This document shows positions 1 to 6,863 of a stretch of DNA of 23,596 nucleotides, one piece after another. Every line of letters begins with the position of its first letter. The stretch's first letter is position 1. The stretch comes from Candidatus Sigynarchaeota archaeon (GTDB taxonomy: Archaea; Asgardarchaeota; Lokiarchaeia; Sigynarchaeales; Sigynarchaeaceae), in NCBI GenBank assembly GCA_030587525.1, contig JAUQYW010000651.1:1-23596 (forward strand). The letters run 5' to 3'. The notes beneath the pieces are model-generated. The model was not told the origin of the DNA. It saw only the letters and a list, made by a program, of their open reading frames with translations, and did not search any database. The translations under genes and the position numbers were made by a program.

Positions 1-636
1 ATCCGCATGGACTGGGGCGCGTCGCGGCAAGATGAGAACCCCGCAAAGGATATCGAGATGTTCAAGGAGGTCAAGTCGGTTCTCGACAAGAATTATCCCC
101 TCAGCTTCGATGCCAACAACGGGTATTCCGTGCCGACCGCCATCTCGCAAGGCCGGAAACTCGAGGCCATCGGTATTTACCATTACGAGGAACCGGTTGC
201 ACAGTATGATTACCGTGGCTTGAAGCAAGTGTGCGACGCGCTCGACGTGCCCGTCTCGGCGGGCGAGCACGAGTACACGCGGTGGCAGTTTCACGAGTTG
301 ATCACGCAAGGCGGGGTCGACATCATCCAGCCCGACGTCGTGAAATGCGGAGGGATATCGGAGCTGCGGAAGATCGTCGTCCTGGCCGGTGTGTTTAACA
401 AGATGATCGTACCGCACCAGACCCAGCCGACGATCGGCCACCTCGCCAGCATGCACGTGTGCGCCGCCATTCAGAACTGCACGCGGCCTCACGAGTACAC
501 GGGACGCCGGCCCGACTTGGAAGCGTTCTTCACGGGGATGCCGGTCATGAAGGACGGGTACATGGCCGTGCCGCAAAAGCCAGGCCTCGGCATCGAGATC
601 AACGAGGACGCATTCAAGGAAGCAGAATCTGGCTGA
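1..636 (+). CDS. Enolase-superfamily enzyme, mandelate racemase subgroup (5'-truncated)
   Basis: This is the C-terminal (beta/alpha)7-beta barrel part of an enolase-superfamily enzyme; the frame is open to base 1, so the N-terminal capping domain lies outside the window. Counting from the first in-window Met (base 7), visible metal ligands are Asp35 in FDANNGY, the Glu of EEP (61-62) and Glu87 in SAGEHEY. The mandelate racemase His-Asp dyad is present as Asp110 (QPDVVKCGG) and His137 (VPHQTQP), with Glu163 in HEYTG matching the conserved late Glu. Family members abstract the alpha-proton of a carboxylate, most often dehydrating acid sugars such as galactonate, rhamnonate or glucarate. The substrate here cannot be read because the specificity loops of the cap domain are missing. 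It converges with the PL10-like gene, which suits a role in sugar-acid catabolism (inference). Confidence 0.9.
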   Translation: MRMDWGASRQDENPAKDIEMFKEVKSVLDKNYPLSFDANNGYSVPTAISQGRKLEAIGIYHYEEPVAQYDYRGLKQVCDALDVPVSAGEHEYTRWQFHELITQGGVDIIQPDVVKCGGISELRKIVVLAGVFNKMIVPHQTQPTIGHLASMHVCAAIQNCTRPHEYTGRRPDLEAFFTGMPVMKDGYMAVPQKPGLGIEINEDAFKEAESG

Positions 637-638
637 AA

Positions 639-666
639 ATCAAGGAATCAAGGAAAATCAAGGAAA
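639..666. repeat. Three copies of ATCAAGGAA
   Basis: Immediately after the stop of the enolase-family gene the nonamer ATCAAGGAA occurs three times at 8-10 nt spacing. It lies in the short convergent intergenic gap, which then turns AT-rich (AAATTTAAAAAATAAAAGG). No function is claimed; a local slippage product or part of a 3' UTR is possible. Confidence 0.45.
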
Positions 667-710
667 TATATCACGATCTCTTTCTTTAAATTTAAAAAAT
701 AAAAGGAAAT

Positions 711-2720
711 TCACGCGATGGCCAATTGCAAATAACGGATCATATCCATCGCGTTTCCGTTGAATACTTTGTCCCGGATGTGGTCGCCATCCTCCAGCCA
801 ATAGCTGTCCGGGTTCAACGCCGCGAACGCGTCCTGCGCGTCGCCCAGCGTGCCGCTCAGCGTGCGGTTCGACGCGATGTACGTGATGTACTCGGGAATC
901 GTGTGCGACGCGAGGTAGCAATACGAGGCGTTCATTTTTTCAAGATTCATGGACGTGTACCAGTCATACCCTTCCCGCTCGGGCGCATAGCCGTATTCCG
1001 GCGTCCTGTAGGGGCCGCCATACGAGAGGCCGAAGATCGGCGTGTTCGTCTGCAGCTCGTACAGGCGCGACCAGCCATCCTTTTCCACGTCGTCCTCCGT
1101 GTAGTTGACGCGGGAATTGTCCAGCCATTCGATTGCCAGGGGAATCGATGCCAAGTAACTCTTGTTGTGGGTGAACACGCAGATGCTCGTGAGGATTCGG
1201 ATGGCGCTCCCGGTCCCGTCGGTCGAGGAGAACGATGGCGGTTCGAAGTTCCGACCCCAGCAAGGCATCCCCGTTCGTTCGTCGTATTGCTGCGCCCAGC
1301 CGTGCTGCGTTGGCGAGCCGCCGTTCCCTTGCACGCGGATGAGGAACTGGCCAGCCCGCTCGATCATGGGTAGCAGCGTGGCATTTTTCCCCGGGAACAC
1401 GGTACAAGCCTTGATCAGCAAGTTGACCGTGTCCTCCATCGCCCCGTCGTTGAGCGTGATACGCGACTCATACATATACAAGGGATATTCTGAACACTGA
1501 GGCCAGCCACCGCTGGCCTTTTCCGTGTCGACCAGGCATTGGAGGCCATTATCAATGGCGGTCATGTACCTTTGCCGCTCGGTCGCGTTGAACAGGCCCT
1601 TGGACTCCGCAAGGTTGTAGAAATCGATCAAGTACTCCATGCAGCCTTGCATGACGTTATCATCGAGCACGTTCGCCCGGTTGGGGTTGCGCGGGTGTGG
1701 CTGGTAACCCGCCCCGTTTTCGCCGTGGCGCCGGCCGTCGTAAAAGAACCCGCCATTGACCTCATCTTGCACCGCCACGAGTGCGTCGGCCACCTTCTTC
1801 GCCACGTCGAGGTAATCCGAGTTGTTTTCCAGCTTGTACATTTCAAGATAGACCTGGCCAACTAGCGGCGTCCCGCTCTGGAGCGAGAACTCGTCGTTGA
1901 ACAAGGGACAGCCATCGCCGCGGTCGCTGTACTGGATCCCATCCAAATAGCACCCGATCGGAAACCCGCCGGCACGCTGGAGCCGAGTCATATTCCATAA
2001 CGCACGCTCGAGGCCGTCGAGAATCGTCTGATTGACGTCAAGGTCTGAGTCCAGCAGCGTGTTGGCATGCACGGGAAAGTGATTGCCCGATGGCAAGTCA
2101 TAGGCGGGATCGGAGAAGTACCCGCCCTGGCGATTGCACGTGTCCGGCTCGGTAGCGGTGAAAACGCCCGCGGCGATGCCAACAATTGCGAGCATGGCCA
2201 GGATCGCCACCGCGCTGGTCTTTGCGAGGATGCTCGCTTGGGCGGGCTTACCACGATCACCCTTTAGCGTTCCCCTGGAGAACAGTGACCGTCCCTTAGA
2301 CGCCGAAAAGGTTTCAGCAGCGAGGATCCCGTTCGCCGCGAAACCGCTAGCAAACAATGTAAGGAAGAGGGCGAACAAGATCGGATCCCCGACGAGCCAA
2401 TCGAACAAGATCTCGTTCCACCAAGCCACGAACGACAAGATGAAGCAAGGTATCGCTGCGATGACGCAGCCCGCGTGGATGATTGCCCGCGTGGTTGCAG
2501 CTCGCTTGTTGTCCAGCATTCCCGGGCTTTTTATCCCTTGAACGAGCACGGTCACTGCGAGCGGCGTGATCAGCAAGAAGACGCCGGCAATCGTCGGCGG
2601 GATGAAGGGCACCAGCATAAAATCGTATCGATACATTATCGATAATGCAATCATCGCTACGAGCAGCGAGAGGCCAAGCGTGATCAGCAACACTTGCTTG
2701 AACGCATTTGATGGTTTCAT
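711..2720 (-). CDS. Membrane-anchored PL10-like (pectate lyase family) protein
   Basis: The 669-residue protein starts with about five hydrophobic segments (roughly 9-29, 35-61, 79-101, 105-129, 167-188). A large extracellular domain follows that carries many N-glycosylation sequons (NQT, NMT, NAT, NKS, NYT, NAS, NRT). That domain has PL10 pectate lyase hallmarks: GGWPQ at 404-408, ITLNDGAM at 421-428, a WAQQYDERTGMPCWGR-FEPPS stretch around 475-496, and YELQTNTPIFG at 554-564 followed by PEREGYDWY. PL10 enzymes have an alpha/alpha barrel and cleave polygalacturonate by Ca-dependent beta-elimination. After PIF, PL10 pectate lyases usually read SGRDG, whereas this protein reads GLSYGG, so activity or specificity may differ. 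The multi-pass N-terminus is unusual for secreted PL10 enzymes. The start ATG is 24-40 nt downstream of TATA-like sequences. The family call is firm; pectin as substrate is inferred. Confidence 0.85.
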   Translation of the reverse strand: MKPSNAFKQVLLITLGLSLLVAMIALSIMYRYDFMLVPFIPPTIAGVFLLITPLAVTVLVQGIKSPGMLDNKRAATTRAIIHAGCVIAAIPCFILSFVAWWNEILFDWLVGDPILFALFLTLFASGFAANGILAAETFSASKGRSLFSRGTLKGDRGKPAQASILAKTSAVAILAMLAIVGIAAGVFTATEPDTCNRQGGYFSDPAYDLPSGNHFPVHANTLLDSDLDVNQTILDGLERALWNMTRLQRAGGFPIGCYLDGIQYSDRGDGCPLFNDEFSLQSGTPLVGQVYLEMYKLENNSDYLDVAKKVADALVAVQDEVNGGFFYDGRRHGENGAGYQPHPRNPNRANVLDDNVMQGCMEYLIDFYNLAESKGLFNATERQRYMTAIDNGLQCLVDTEKASGGWPQCSEYPLYMYESRITLNDGAMEDTVNLLIKACTVFPGKNATLLPMIERAGQFLIRVQGNGGSPTQHGWAQQYDERTGMPCWGRNFEPPSFSSTDGTGSAIRILTSICVFTHNKSYLASIPLAIEWLDNSRVNYTEDDVEKDGWSRLYELQTNTPIFGLSYGGPYRTPEYGYAPEREGYDWYTSMNLEKMNASYCYLASHTIPEYITYIASNRTLSGTLGDAQDAFAALNPDSYWLEDGDHIRDKVFNGNAMDMIRYLQLAIA

Positions 2721-2742
2721 GAGCTGGTAGTTGCTTGCCGAG

Positions 2743-2761
2743 CATAAAACGATATTAACCC
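2743..2761 (-). promoter_or_regulatory. Probable TATA region of the PL10-like gene
   Basis: On the minus strand GTTAATATCG and TTTTATGC lie about 24-40 nt before the ATG at 2720, the normal distance for an archaeal TATA box with a short or absent leader. There is no Shine-Dalgarno sequence before this ATG, consistent with near-leaderless translation. Confidence 0.4.
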
Positions 2762-2780
2762 GGATCCTTGATTGTACCGA

Positions 2781-2797
2781 GGCAGTCGCTGACTGCC
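2781..2797. promoter_or_regulatory. Perfect 7-bp inverted repeat, operator or terminator stem
   Basis: GGCAGTC-GCT-GACTGCC is a perfect 7-bp inverted repeat with a 3-nt loop in the gap between the creatininase-family gene (ending at 2826 on the minus strand) and the start of the PL10-like gene. It could end the upstream transcript or be an operator just upstream of the PL10 promoter. No long U tract follows on the minus strand, so I lean towards an operator or processing hairpin. Confidence 0.45.
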
Positions 2798-2825
2798 ATG
2801 TTCCTGATCATTTTTAGCGTGGTTG

Positions 2826-3566
2826 TCACGCTTTCAATGAATCGTGATAGGCGGCATATATCTCCCGAAACGCGGCTTGCGATTTCTCGGAGATGGAGCG
2901 CTTAATTCCCTTCACCAGCACGTCGATGCATTCCTGCTTCCACATCGCGCCTTTTTCGGCGGATGCATTGGTTCTCGGGTCCAGGCCGTGCACGCCGCAT
3001 TGCTTTGCAAAGACTGCCGGCTCCAAATCCGCGGGCAAGGCATCCATGTCAATCCACTGGGGAAACAAGGATAGACCGAGCGAAGTTTCGAGAGTCGCGG
3101 CGTGATCCCCCGGTTGTTTAAATCGTGAGAGGAAATAGTGCTCGGGGCCAGCGAACATGCAAAGATCAGCATGTTTCTTCATCATCTTCATCGAGAGAGT
3201 CTCCAGGAAATTGACTTGCAAGCTTGGATAATGGCCAACGAAGACCACGATGACCCTGAACCCAGATTCATACAATTGCTCGAAGAACGTGGTCATCTGT
3301 CCTTGCAGCGGTTTTACCTTGTGCTTGTAGGTGTAAGGAAAGTTCATGACATGGTAAGCCCCGTAGAACATCGTTGGAAAGAGAACACCATCATTCAACG
3401 TCTCGCCGACTTTCCTCAGGATGGCTTCAGCCTTAACGCCATCGAACCCGAGCGGCATATGAGGACCGTGCCATTCGAGCGAGCCAACAGGCACGAGCGC
3501 CACTGGAAACGCCCGGATGGCAACTTCGAGCTGGCTGGGCCTGCTATGGATGTATTCAATTAGCAT
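2826..3566 (-). CDS. Creatininase/creatinine amidohydrolase-family protein
   Basis: The 246-residue protein matches the usual length of the creatininase family, metal-dependent amidohydrolases that also include MftE- and FAPy-deformylase-type enzymes. Metal-site motifs are clear: VPVGSLEWHGPHMPLGFD holds Glu31, His33 and Asp42, VGHYP holds His112, and DHAATLETS holds Glu160, which corresponds to the family's HAG-xE-TS motif. The residue two after His112 is Pro, where creatininase itself has a Glu ligand; other branches of the family also vary there. The ATG at 3566 is chosen because AAAAAAGGA lies just upstream; the frame extends to a TTG at 3626, giving 20 extra residues without family character. 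There is no signal peptide, so it is cytosolic. The neighbouring genes suggest processing of an amide-containing sugar or cofactor intermediate, but the substrate cannot be inferred. Confidence 0.87.
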   Translation of the reverse strand: MLIEYIHSRPSQLEVAIRAFPVALVPVGSLEWHGPHMPLGFDGVKAEAILRKVGETLNDGVLFPTMFYGAYHVMNFPYTYKHKVKPLQGQMTTFFEQLYESGFRVIVVFVGHYPSLQVNFLETLSMKMMKKHADLCMFAGPEHYFLSRFKQPGDHAATLETSLGLSLFPQWIDMDALPADLEPAVFAKQCGVHGLDPRTNASAEKGAMWKQECIDVLVKGIKRSISEKSQAAFREIYAAYHDSLKA

Positions 3567-3644
3567 GAGCAATCCTTTTTTACGATAATTTGTATTTCTT
3601 GTGTTTAATCTGTCTGAAAAATACAATTAATAACCTTGTATGCA

Positions 3645-4901
3645 ATGTCTTTAAAGATGATAGCAAGAGCCAAGCCGAGCATCGTACAATATCTCTTGCT
3701 CGCTTTCGTATTCTCGTTCTTCATCGTGTCGTGGTCATTGATTCAAGTTCTTTTTTACGATGCAAGCGTCATGTTCTTCTATTTTATGCTCGTTGGATCG
3801 TTTTTCATAGGCTTACTGGATCATGGCTTGATCAGCAAGAAAAATCCTTGCAACATCCATAAAATGATCGGATGGCACCTCGTCGCGCTCTGCGTGTTGT
3901 CAATTGCGTTGGCGTGGACGTTTAACCGTCCAACTATCCCGTTATTCAAGAGCACGCATCCCCCCGAGGTCGATGCCACGAGTTTCTTGCTTGAAACCTT
4001 GGAGATTTCATTGTTTTTCGTGTTCTTGAATGCGTTGGCATTTATCCTCGTGGTTTTGATATTTCAAGGAAGATTTTTGGATATGAAGGCCCATGAACAT
4101 GCATCATTTCAATTGTTGGTTCTCTCTCTCTTGACGTGCGCATTCTGTTCAGTAACATATTACATGCTCGTCAATCTCGACCTCGCGTCGATCTTCCTCC
4201 TGGGAACCGGCCTGCAATCCGTGATCTTGCTGTTGATCGGTCGAGACTTGCAGCGAGATGATGCAACCGGCCGTGATTGGCCTCGTCCTGATCTCGACAC
4301 AGTCCAATCGATCTCACCAAAGTCCAGCTCGTTTTTTCCAAACGGCTTGTTTGCCGTGCTGGATGCATCTATCTGCATCGCGCTTGCACTTATCTTGCCG
4401 ACCTTCTTGAACGCGACCATCATCGACGTGGCAACGCTGGGCACGACCTTTCTCCTGGCAGTTCCATTCCTCGCCGTAGCCTCGATCTTGCTAAAAAAAA
4501 TTGCGGATATAAGGATCTCGGGCATCTTTTCGATTGCGAATGGCTTGCTCGTTATCTACCTGGGCTTCAATCATGCGCTGAATCACGAGCTCACGCTCAT
4601 CCTCTGCGGTTTCATCCTTGGAAATAGCCTGGCACGCTTGTTTTTGGTTCCTTCGTTGTTTGGTGACGAAAAAAATGATGCACGGGGCGTTAAATCCGTC
4701 ATCTCGTCGCTGGCCTTCTTGATCATCACGGGTAGCCTGCTCGACTTGAACAGCTCGAGATTCTTCACGGCAAACCGGTACATCATCCCGCCAGCAGGTA
4801 TCATCATCGGCATTGCGCTGTGCGTGATCGGATGCCTCTTGTTCATCAAATTTCCCTTGAGAGGGTATAAAAATGGTGAAAAACACGAGCGTGCTGCATA
4901 A
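3645..4901 (+). CDS. Polytopic membrane protein of unknown function
   Basis: The 418-residue protein has about 10-12 hydrophobic segments separated by short loops and one longer polar loop in the middle (DLQRDDATGRDWPRPDLDTVQ). That layout resembles a two-bundle transporter such as a degraded MFS-like fold, but I recognise no family signature. Start choices are TTG 3636, ATG 3645 and ATG 3657; ATG 3645 is taken, with AT-rich TATA-like sequence 20-30 nt upstream (AATACAATTAATAAC). Its 3' end overlaps the next gene by 29 nt, so it is almost certainly co-transcribed and perhaps translationally coupled with the anchored glycoside hydrolase. A role in export or assembly of that hydrolase, or in uptake of its product, is possible but unproven. 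Confidence 0.75.
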   Translation: MSLKMIARAKPSIVQYLLLAFVFSFFIVSWSLIQVLFYDASVMFFYFMLVGSFFIGLLDHGLISKKNPCNIHKMIGWHLVALCVLSIALAWTFNRPTIPLFKSTHPPEVDATSFLLETLEISLFFVFLNALAFILVVLIFQGRFLDMKAHEHASFQLLVLSLLTCAFCSVTYYMLVNLDLASIFLLGTGLQSVILLLIGRDLQRDDATGRDWPRPDLDTVQSISPKSSSFFPNGLFAVLDASICIALALILPTFLNATIIDVATLGTTFLLAVPFLAVASILLKKIADIRISGIFSIANGLLVIYLGFNHALNHELTLILCGFILGNSLARLFLVPSLFGDEKNDARGVKSVISSLAFLIITGSLLDLNSSRFFTANRYIIPPAGIIIGIALCVIGCLLFIKFPLRGYKNGEKHERAA

Positions 4902-6411
4902 AAAAGTTACTGGTGTCGTGATCGTGATCACGATTTGCGCGTGCTACATCCTACCGCTGAACCTCATCCGTTTTCCCATGACCACGACGTGTTCCTATCC
5001 AGGCTTGAATAATCCCCCATACCAACGAACGGCTGCGATTGACCCGAGCTTTTTCGGCATTAACTTGGCCTATCAACCAGATATGAATGAAACGGATCTA
5101 GTTGGCGCGAATATGTCACGCTTTTTTTGCTTTTGGTGGTGCATGCTGGAGCCAGCAAATAACTCGTGGAATTTCACGATTGCTGATGCTTACGTGGCAG
5201 AAGCAGTCACGAGGAACCTCACGATCTTTGGCTTGTTGATTTGTGCTCCTTCCTGGATAACCCCAAACACGGAAATCACGAATCAAACGCTGCCAGCCTG
5301 GTTAAATTACGTGAATCTCACGGTCAGGCGGTACATGAGCCACGTCAAGGCATGGGAGATTTGGAATGAGCCGGACCAGCAAATATACTGGTCGGGAACG
5401 TTCGAGCAATTCTGTTACGTGCAAAAAATGACTGCTTCGTTGATCAAGGGCATCGACTCCTCGTTGACCGTGATCAGCGCCGCCGCGGCATTCAACGATC
5501 CAGGTTACCTCGACCAGATGGTCTCGTACACCGGGGCGACGGATTTCAACCGGCTATTTGATGCCGTCGGCGTGCACATGTATTACCGGCGAGATATCGA
5601 GCATATCAAGACGACATTGAACCAGATCGAAACGATGTTGTACGTGCAACACGCCTTCAACGGCAGCTTGTGGATAACGGAAATCGGTTACCCGACGATC
5701 GGCCCCTACAGCGACATGCAAGCGTATGTTAAGGACTTGCACGAGCAAGCCGACGAGCTTATCAAGACCTTCGCCATTACCGCCGCGGACCCCCACGTGG
5801 AAACGACAGATTGGTTCTACTTGTGGGATCCTGAAGGGTTGGGCACGGATTGGCAAACGTGGCCCAATTTTGGCCTCTTCATCGGCTCCGATCACCTGAT
5901 GAATCCTTCCGGCTTCGCATACAAGCTCATGAGCTCCAAGCTCTCTGGCGGACATTGTTTTCCCGAGGGCATGACCGTTACATCCATCGGCACGATCATT
6001 TCCAGCCAAAACTGTTACTTTTATTGCATTCAAACTGCCACCAACGAGACATTCTTGATCTTGTGGAACAATTTTGCATTGTATAACATCGAGCTATCGA
6101 TCAACCAGCACGACGTGAGCGCGTTTTTCCAATATTCCTTGTACGACAGCACGATCTTGCCGATAAATTACTCGCGGACCAGTGATGGAATTATGTTCAA
6201 GACAGCGATTGATAATAGTCCATGTGTTTTCGGCATCCGAACCGTTTCGGGCAACTTTACCCGCGTTTCCATCATGATCTCGCCAACGGTAGAGCAAATG
6301 CTTGGATGGGACGTTCTCCCGTTGGTTGGTTTCCTTGCCATTGCTTATTTTATGACCACAAACCGGTCAAGAAACAAAAAGCCGGTCGTTGGTTCCAGCT
6401 CTTGTCCTTGA
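4873..6411 (+). CDS. Membrane-anchored clan GH-A glycoside hydrolase
   Basis: The 512-residue protein has an N-terminal hydrophobic segment (about 13-31), an extracellular TIM-barrel domain with many sequons, and a C-terminal transmembrane segment (about 479-495) followed by a basic tail. Clan GH-A catalytic residues are readable: acid/base Glu166 in WEIWNEPD and nucleophile Glu270 in LWITEIGYPT, about 104 residues apart, with HMYYRRD before the nucleophile and FYLWDPEG after it. The pattern is closest to the GH39/GH5-like group of beta-retaining enzymes (xylosidases, glycanases), but the exact family and substrate cannot be fixed by eye. The ATG at 4873 lies inside the preceding membrane-protein gene in another frame. 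The two membrane segments place the barrel outside the cell, close to the PL10-like protein, which fits surface polysaccharide breakdown. Confidence 0.85.
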   Translation: MVKNTSVLHKKVTGVVIVITICACYILPLNLIRFPMTTTCSYPGLNNPPYQRTAAIDPSFFGINLAYQPDMNETDLVGANMSRFFCFWWCMLEPANNSWNFTIADAYVAEAVTRNLTIFGLLICAPSWITPNTEITNQTLPAWLNYVNLTVRRYMSHVKAWEIWNEPDQQIYWSGTFEQFCYVQKMTASLIKGIDSSLTVISAAAAFNDPGYLDQMVSYTGATDFNRLFDAVGVHMYYRRDIEHIKTTLNQIETMLYVQHAFNGSLWITEIGYPTIGPYSDMQAYVKDLHEQADELIKTFAITAADPHVETTDWFYLWDPEGLGTDWQTWPNFGLFIGSDHLMNPSGFAYKLMSSKLSGGHCFPEGMTVTSIGTIISSQNCYFYCIQTATNETFLILWNNFALYNIELSINQHDVSAFFQYSLYDSTILPINYSRTSDGIMFKTAIDNSPCVFGIRTVSGNFTRVSIMISPTVEQMLGWDVLPLVGFLAIAYFMTTNRSRNKKPVVGSSSCP

Positions 6412-6415
6412 ATAA

Positions 6416-6604
6416 CAACACGACTGCCTCCTGGCGTGGAAATATGCACCTTCTCCCAAGAGCTCTTTATTCGCGAGTGCACAAGCCGCGGCCAGCATGA
6501 TGAATGGCGCTGGTTTCTGGACGGATGGAGCCCGCATCGATGACACGAGTTTCTCGAATAATGCCATGGCCTTGCTACGCTACTTCCAGCGAGTCGTGGT
6601 ATGA
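6416..6604 (+). pseudogene. Remnant of a second PL10-like gene (C-terminal end)
   Basis: Just after the glycoside hydrolase stop, a 62-codon open stretch runs from an in-frame TAA (6413-6415) to TGA at 6602. Its translation ends with FWTDGARIDDTSFSNNAMAL and then LRYFQRVV. This lines up with the end of the intact PL10-like protein at 711-2720, YWLEDGDHIRDKVFNGNAMD followed by MIRYLQ, sharing W, DG, I, D, F, N-AM and RY-Q. The stretch also has a CLLAWKYA segment comparable to the YCYLAS helix there. It lacks a plausible start (only internal Met codons) and everything upstream of the last two helices. It is therefore best read as the 3' relic of a deleted paralogue rather than a gene. A short expressed ORF cannot be fully excluded. 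Confidence 0.65.
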
Positions 6605-6746
6605 CGTTTCAATTCATATCATTCTTCATTTTTACTTGTCTCCCTTGATATCGAGGCACTACATGCTCTATATAGATCGTGTAGTTGTCTATAGAGAATG
6701 TCGATAAGATATATCAACGTATAGAAAACACCCATTCTCGAGTCCA
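6605..6746. promoter_or_regulatory. AT-rich intergenic region with palindrome and TATA boxes
   Basis: The gap before the large surface-protein gene holds the perfect palindrome TCTATATAGA flanked by ACTACA on the left and TGTAGT on the right. CTATAGAG follows, and then AGATATAT about 33 nt before the ATG at 6747. AGATATAT is a reasonable archaeal TATA box; the palindrome about 40 nt upstream could be an operator. No gene is visible here. Confidence 0.4.
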
Positions 6747-6863
6747 ATGGCAGTCATAATATCGACACTGGTTGGCAAGAGATTGAAACATATGTTTTCC
6801 ATACGTTACTCTCTTCTCCCGAATCTCGCAAAGATATTGTCAAGACAAGCGAAAAAACGATCG

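Noticed and set aside
639..666. Triple ATCAAGGAA as a CRISPR-like or attachment-site repeat
   Set aside because: Units are only 9 nt with no spacers of regular length and no mobile-element genes nearby; reported only as a simple repeat.
726..1373. 215-codon plus-strand frame inside the PL10-like gene
   Set aside because: Arg/Val-rich shadow translation; the minus-strand frame carries clear PL10 motifs over the same bases.
3567..3626. 20-residue N-terminal extension of the creatininase-family protein from a TTG
   Set aside because: The extension is polar and unlike the family; an ATG with a purine-rich site just upstream starts where family homology begins.
6367..6567. 66-codon minus-strand ORF at the end of the glycoside hydrolase gene
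   Set aside because: It lies opposite the hydrolase tail and the PL10-like relic, whose plus-strand translation matches the intact lyase-like protein.
6504..6707. 67-codon plus-strand ORF starting with ATG after the glycoside hydrolase
   Set aside because: It overlaps the PL10-like relic in a different frame, has no domain, and its second half is AT-rich intergenic sequence.
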